From Limnoperna fortunei (lineage: Eukaryota; Mollusca; Bivalvia; Mytilida; Modiolidae): DNA of 64,000 nucleotides. Location of the stretch: assembly GCA_944474755.1 (NCBI GenBank), contig OX104112.1, forward strand, positions 88,177,756 to 88,241,755, in the 5' to 3' direction. The notes beneath the pieces were generated by a model. It did not search any database, was not told the DNA's origin, and saw nothing but the letters and a program-made list of their open reading frames with translations. Both the position numbers and the translations under genes were made by a program. Position 1 is the first letter of the stretch; every line of letters starts with the position of its first letter. Shown piece after piece: positions 58,830 through 64,000 of the stretch.

Positions 58830-59420
58830 GTGTATGTATGTGTCAATTTATTAATGAGTACGTGATTTATATCATTCTGTGTAGAAATATACGGATGGGA
58901 AGTGTTTAAAACCAAGGTAATTTATCAAGTGATATGTGATCCCCCCCCCCCCCCCACACACACACATTTTATGTAGGTCATTGTAATGCAACATATGTTT
59001 GATGAATTCATGAATTCTTTTCTCTGTGAAATGCTTCACGGCTAAATAAATATTTGTTATCTGACCATGACTTATATATGTATGTTGTAGTTGTATCATT
59101 TAATTATTCAATGAAACCATATGTATTTATGCGTAATTTCATTAATGAGTAATATTGTTATATTGATTCTATAAAAATTATATGAATTGGAAGTGTTTAA
59201 AACTCAGGTAATTTATCAAGTGATATGTGACACCTCTCCCGCCCCCCCCCCCCCCCCCACACACACACAGATTTTATTTATTTATAGGTCAGTGTAATGT
59301 AAGATATGTTTGATGAATTGATGAATTCTTGCCTCTAGGAAATGCTTCACCGCTAAATAAATATTTGTTATCTGATCTTTGACTTATATATGTTGTTGTA
59401 GTATCATTTTCATGTACATC
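58830..59420. repeat. Tandem duplication, ~291-bp period, with poly-C and CA runs
   Basis: Two diverged copies share GAAGTGTTTAAAAC, GGTAATTTATCAAGTGATAT, a C15-18 run followed by (CA)n, GATATGTTTGATGAATT-like words and CTAAATAAATATTTGTTATC. The word GGTAATTTATC is at 58916 and 59207. No gene is seen. Confidence 0.8.
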
Positions 59421-59835
59421 AATACTTTCTTTGACCTTCTGATAACATTTTACATATGGCAATGCAGCCATAGTTGGCGCTCTTATTCTGGTTTCTAAGT
59501 TCCGGTATCAAAAGAAACACAAACACATATTTTATAATTTTTAATGCTGAACCGACAGAGCTTCACAAGACATTTTAACGTGAAATTTTATGCTTATAAG
59601 TTCTTACATACGTTTTTTTATCTCCTATAGACTTTTGTTGTTTAATATCCAGCATACAATTAGAACGCCTGAAACAAGAACGTTACCATAGCAATGTTCG
59701 TGTTTCTTATTGGATGCCACGAGTAGTGATGAGGGCGCGTGAACTCATCTCAACATGACATCGACCGTTTACGAAAGAATAACATATCCATCATATTGCT
59801 GAACCTGAAACACAGCCAAGGAAAAATCGTCTGGG

Positions 59836-60109
59836 TGGGGCCTCGGTAGGCGTGTGGTTAAGGTAGTTCGTCTACTAGTGATTATGTGGTCTTTCAACCA
59901 TGAGATTACGGGTTCGAGTCTCGAGTCTCGCGGCGGGCAGTGTGTACTCGACTTTAACCTTAATTGACAAGGATTGCTAGTTTTCCTACCGAAGGTCGGG
60001 GGGTGTCTCCGGGTACTCCAGCTTTCTCCTCAATAAAAACAGGACGCCATGATATAGCTAAAAATTGCTGAAACAGGGGTTAAACAACATTCAAACAAAC
60101 AAACAAACA
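59836..60109 (+). mobile_element. tRNA-derived SINE, best-preserved copy
   Basis: GGGGCCTCGGTAGGCGTGTG head (A box), GGGTTCGAGTCTCG B box with a small local duplication, AATTGACAAGGATTGCTAG body, GGTGTCTCCGGGTACTCC, and a GCCATGATATAGCTAAAAA ... GTTAAACAACATTC tail ending in three to four CAAA repeats. It serves as the reference for the other copies in this window. Confidence 0.88.
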
Positions 60110-60475
60110 ATCCATGACCCGGCTTTTCAGATCCGGTTGACCAACTGTTACAACTTGGTCAAAAGATAATAAAGTTACATAAACTACTGGAAAAGATTAC
60201 CGAAGGAAAGCCTACTGCATTAGGCAGAATATTGGCACAAACTGTAGACGAATGTGGATTTCATAGAAGACACGCAGTTTAAACGTCTTCTTCACCTATA
60301 AAACATGAACGACATAATATGGCTGAAAATGGCCGAGTAGCATTAAACCCCATTTAAATAAACAAAATAATAAACACTTTTGAGTAATATTCCTTATATC
60401 TGTAGTCAGATAGTGAAACAAACATATACTTAAATATGTCCTGTAAAGTCTATGAACATCTACAATTTTTTTTAG

Positions 60476-60664
60476 TTTAATTGTTGTGGTGCAAAAGCCC
60501 AATCAAAAGAGGATGAATTTGCCTTGACTTCATTGGCGGCAACACGTGGCTCAGACATTATACCTGGTTACTGTTGTACTGAGGCAAAATTATCTACAGC
60601 GGCTTCTTTATCTGTGACAAACTGTACAACAACGCCAACTTCCTCTATTGCACATATAGAAACT
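60476..60664 (+). CDS. Tetraspanin large-extracellular-loop exon
   Basis: A 189-bp exon, phase 0-0, with acceptor ACAATTTTTTTTAG and donor ACT|GTGAGT. It begins FNCCGAKAQ, the invariant CCG of the tetraspanin large loop at its usual exon start. It continues with IIPGYCCTEAKL, where the second Cys pair stands, and NCTTTPT with another Cys and a sequon. The Cys pattern fits a loop with two or three disulfides. Tetraspanins are four-pass membrane organisers. A TM2-like segment lies at 24 kb on the same strand; the exons for TM3 and the start of the loop were not found. Confidence 0.75.
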
Positions 60665-60894
60665 GTGAGTACTGAGTCATTAAATTTCGCATATAATATT
60701 TGGTTTCATAAATTGTTTTACTTAATGTAGTATGCATTGTACTGCAAAGCTTAAACGTAATCATATAAGTTTCAAAAATGAAATGGGCCTTTTAGAATAC
60801 ATCGCTGCAGATAGTACAATATTTACAACGATCTGTGCGATAATATTATTTGTCGAAGTAAGAATACAAATGTAGTTAATCCTCTACAACAATT

Positions 60895-61200
60895 TAATCT
60901 GGGATCCGGGAACGGTTCTCAGGGCTCGACCCATAGAGCTGCTGAGAGCGTCCCCAGGTGGTGGATATTGATGGGCCTCTCGTTAGGCTGGTATCTTACT
61001 GGGAGGGTTACCATATGCAATGCTTGACCCAGAGAGGTACAGGCTGCGTCCCCATGCAGGTGGAGAATATGATAGATCCTCGTTGGTTGGTAGATTATAA
61101 TACGGAAGCCGTACCGCGAACTGCAGTGTGTAACGTGTTTGGAGAATGCAATTATCCTTGCAGTATAACGACTGCGTTTGTAGATTTCTAAAAAAGTATA
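60895..61200. repeat. GC-richer segment, probable repeat of unknown family
   Basis: The segment is clearly more GC-rich than its surroundings (GAACGGTTCTCAGGGCTCGA, AGGTACAGGCTGCGTCCCC) and open on both strands for over 70 codons, but neither frame has a recognisable motif. Base composition suggests an inserted element. No second copy in this window was recognised. Confidence 0.3.
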
Positions 61201-61710
61201 GTCCCATTGTATACTAAGTGCTCAGTCAGTGCCCAATACTCTAGAATTGTGTTCCCGTTGGTTTATTCAATTTCCCCGTCGATTAATTGTTTTTTTTAAT
61301 TTTGTCGCACAAAAATGAATGTTTATTTTGATTAATGAAAACCTTTGAAAACATTTCGTTTAATTACTTTTATAGTTCGGATGCACATTTGTGTGTGTTT
61401 TTCATTTACAACACATAACATAACCATATCCTTAGGTTTGGGCTCATCAAATGACAGATAAAAGACGTCTCTTGGCATATTAATTTTTTGCAACTATTTT
61501 CCAGAATGTTTCTTGATGCGCCCTGAAGAACAGACATGAATGTAGTATCACCAAGAAATTTCAACATTCTAGTTATCTCTAAATTCAAAGCTGTTTATAA
61601 AAGAAGGCTGGAAATATCGTCCCAGCTTGTCTCCATATATATATTTGCATTCCTCTCATTCGGGCTAACCCTTAAAAATATTTTATTTGTACAACATCAA
61701 AGTATTTAGT

Positions 61711-61920
61711 ATCGGCTCGGTAGCCAAGTGGTTAAGTTACTTCATCTCATATAGATCACGTGGTCTTTCTATACTGCAGGCAGGGTGCAATCGACTCCAA
61801 GGATTTCGTACCAAAGGTTGGTGGCTTCCTCCCCAATAAATAGCGGACGCCATGATATGGCTGGAATGATTCGCCTAAAGTGGAGCTAAACGTCATTCAA
61901 ACAAACAAAAAACAAGCAAA
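61711..61920 (+). mobile_element. tRNA-derived SINE, internally deleted
   Basis: CGGCTCGGTAGCCAAGTGGT head, GATCACGTGGTCTTTC, GCAGGCAGGGTGCAATCGAC and a GCCATGATATGGCTGGAATG tail ending CATTCAAACAAACAAA. The B-box region is partly lost. Confidence 0.8.
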
Positions 61921-61960
61921 GAATGTAGTGTTGTTTATGAAACCATGTGTCTTTTTGCAG

Positions 61961-61993
61961 TGTGTTGATGGCGTATGTGCCGTTATTATGACT
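61961..61993 (+). CDS. Possible small tetraspanin exon after the loop exon
   Basis: After a good acceptor (GTCTTTTTGCAG) 11 codons read CVDGVCAVIMT in phase 0, before GTTTAA, which may be a donor or may simply run into an in-frame stop. A Cys start (usually G-C) is what follows the loop exon in tetraspanins. The evidence is thin. Confidence 0.25.
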
Positions 61994-62509
61994 GTTTAAG
62001 TATCGATTAATATAACAAACAACAGGCACAGAAGTTTGGAATTACACAGTTTGAATAAGGCGTCTCCGGCACCTTAAGACGATTTTATACAGACAGTAAC
62101 AATTTTGTAGACTTACTTGTTAATATTAATTTTAAAATAAATATACTTTTTTTTTAATTTTGTCCATCTCTTAAAATGATGGTTGTACACAATGTGTGTG
62201 TTTGTGCAGTTCTCATTTTTTAGCTCCCCGGTAACGACTACGTATAAATAAAAAAACATTTTAGACATACTGGCTCAATAAATGTAACTGAGCAAACGTA
62301 ACTATTAAATTTATACCGCTGAATTAAGTAAGTTACCTATAAATTTCATTGGATAAAAGACGTCACGCGAAATCTAAATAAATATATCACAAATTTAGTA
62401 GAATTTTTTGCGGTAAATAGCAACTAGTATTTTAGCAATTTATTCCCTCGATTCGAAAAAAGGGGAATTCTGTTTTACCCTTGCCCGCTCGTCCGTTTGT
62501 TCCTTCAGG

Positions 62510-62722
62510 GGCCTCGGTGGCCGAGTGGTTAAGGTAGTTTGTCTACTATTTTTCACGTGTTCTGTCAACACTGAGATTGCGGGTTCGATTCTAACTGCAA
62601 ACAGGGTGTACTCGACTCCAATCCTAATTGACAAGGATTGCCAGGTTTCCTACCGCAGGTCGGGGGTTTTCTCCGGGCACTCCGACTTCCTCCTTAATGA
62701 TATACCATCAAACAAACAAAAG
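62510..62722 (+). mobile_element. tRNA-derived SINE
   Basis: GGCCTCGGTGGCCGAGTGG head, CAACACTGAGATTGCGGG with GGTTCGATTCTAAC B box, GACAAGGATTGCCAGG, CGGGGGTTTTCTCCGGGC, then a truncated tail ending CATCAAACAAACAAAAG. Confidence 0.85.
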
Positions 62723-64000
62723 CTTGTTCATTCTTCCGTAATAAAAATTGATCGTAGTTTTCTAAGCAACTAAATGATACAGAAGCCTGATATTTTGCAT
62801 AATGCTTCATCCTATAGTACCAAGTGGTGTACTGCTTGTAACTGGGAAAAACTTTATACAGCTTGTGTTATATGTTGTATATTGTGCCGAATGAAAATAA
62901 AGCAAACTGAAGTTACGTTGAAATCGGTATCGGTTTATACGATCCGGACTCGTTAAAGACCTGTAATTATACAATGAGAAAAGGTCTGAAATCATGAAAA
63001 CTTCATTTTAATTATCCCAGACATCTTAGTTGTTGAAACGCCATGCTGACTACAATTTTGCATCTCGAAGGTTTAGTGGTATAGATGGTCATGTTAACAG
63101 GTGATTTATATATAAAATTTATATTAATTATAATTTTTAATATGATATTTCAAAATATCTTCGTAATATAATAATCGGTAAGCTGTACTGGTGGGGTGTA
63201 AATATCTACAATCACGATGAAAAATCTATATTTTAAGAGAACTTAATATACCAAGTACAATGCAGTGTTGCTTTTTAAGGAATTTAGTTGTGTTATTGTC
63301 GCACATACAATTAATAAACAAGGTTTGTTTTCTGAGGGCTTAATCTAAATGGTTTTAATGCACAACAAATACAAGATTTTTCCTTTCAATAATTCAAATG
63401 GACAAATATAGAATCAATTGATGCTGCGAAGACTTTGGTAGAGCGATTTTACGTACAGCAGCCTCTTTACATGTTTATGGCCCTGCATTACACAATATTT
63501 AAAATATTTAAAGCGTCATTTGAATAGAGCTAAATTCTTGGAGGCGTGGCCTACTATCCCGTGTACCTGTGACCATCAAATGCATCAATGAGTGGCGTCA
63601 AAGTTATAAAACTGGTAGACCGTAATACGATCATTACTCTGGACTCGTGTGAGTATTACTAATAATGTGATGGTTCAGACGTATTATCAATTATGGCTGT
63701 CCTTATAAAGGTTGTTGTTTTTAATTTATGGAAACAGGTATATGCTTTAAGGTGATTCTGGAGACAGCCATTAAGACCAAATTTTACAAACCGATACGCT
63801 GAAATATTCTTATTGTTAAAAAATTAGCCAATTTGAAGAGACCTAGAATAAATCAATTAACATCAAACAACACAACATAAAATATACATAAATAGTAAAT
63901 TTTCTTCACGGTTTATGAAGACGGTAAAAATAAATATAACATAAAATCAAAAGAAAATGACATAAAATCAAACAGATGAAACGACAAATATAAAATATAA
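62723..64000. other. Non-coding stretch, nothing recognised
   Basis: AT-rich sequence to the end of the window. Short open frames carry no motif or splice context. Confidence 0.4.

Noticed and set aside
60134..60286. Open frame of ~50 codons after an acceptor-like CTTTTCAG
   Set aside because: It reads LLQLGQKIIKLHKLLEKITE with no family match and no donor. It was considered as the missing tetraspanin loop helix, but the pattern and phase do not fit.
62510..62600. tRNA gene at the SINE head
   Set aside because: A- and B-box-like words are present, but the acceptor stem does not close; it is the head of a SINE.

Overview
The window looks like nuclear DNA of a spiralian animal, most likely a bivalve mollusc. 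It is AT-rich, genes are split into short exons with GT-AG introns, and it is dense with repeats. At least eight tRNA-derived SINE copies carry a Leu/Ser-like head (GGCCTCGGTGGCCGAGTGG) and some a CAAACAAACAAA tail, together with small TIR elements of the kind common in bivalves. The bivalve call is an inference from repeat style, not a database match. No rRNA gene, intact tRNA gene, CRISPR array or bacterial operon is seen.

Region 1 (about 2.3-23 kb, + strand) is part of an immunoglobulin-superfamily gene. Ten complete Ig-domain exons and one truncated one are visible, every complete one a phase 1-1 cassette. The first five are near-identical copies in ~2-kb tandem units whose spacing alternates (2075, 1946, 2070, 1936 bp), so a ~4.0-kb dimer was duplicated. 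Five further exons fall into three types. The introns hold a foldback-like element, several near-perfect hairpin elements and old TIR elements. Neither the signal-peptide exon nor the 3' end of this gene was found.

Region 2 (about 23.5-24.2 kb and 60.5-62 kb, + strand) holds tetraspanin-like exons: a TM1/TM2 segment with shifted frames, and an intact large-extracellular-loop exon with the CCG motif. If they are one gene, its intron contains everything between them.

Region 3 (26521-37401, - strand) is a complete Ty3/gypsy LTR retrotransposon with two 1329-bp, almost identical LTRs, gag, pol, a primer-binding site, and a GTTAAAC slippery site followed by a predicted pseudoknot for -1 frameshifting. 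Pol carries two in-frame stops.

Region 4 (about 38-58 kb, mainly - strand) is the most unusual part. From 57917 down to 44520, 22 exons join in phase into one reading frame of at least 1241 codons: a CARF-like N-terminal region, a MULE-type DDE transposase, a SWIM zinc finger and a C-terminal Ulp1/C48-type cysteine protease. Two ~2-kb arrays of a 68-bp repeat lie around this gene in opposite orientation (39721-41741 downstream of it, 54643-56478 inside one of its introns). Their units share an identical 24-bp core and are alignable over the whole 68 bp. The likeliest reading is a large, intron-rich, foldback-like Mutator-superfamily transposon whose transposase is fused to a SUMO-protease-like domain. 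Its outer ends were not found.

Region 5 (58-64 kb) holds SINEs, a small tandem duplication and the tetraspanin loop exon.
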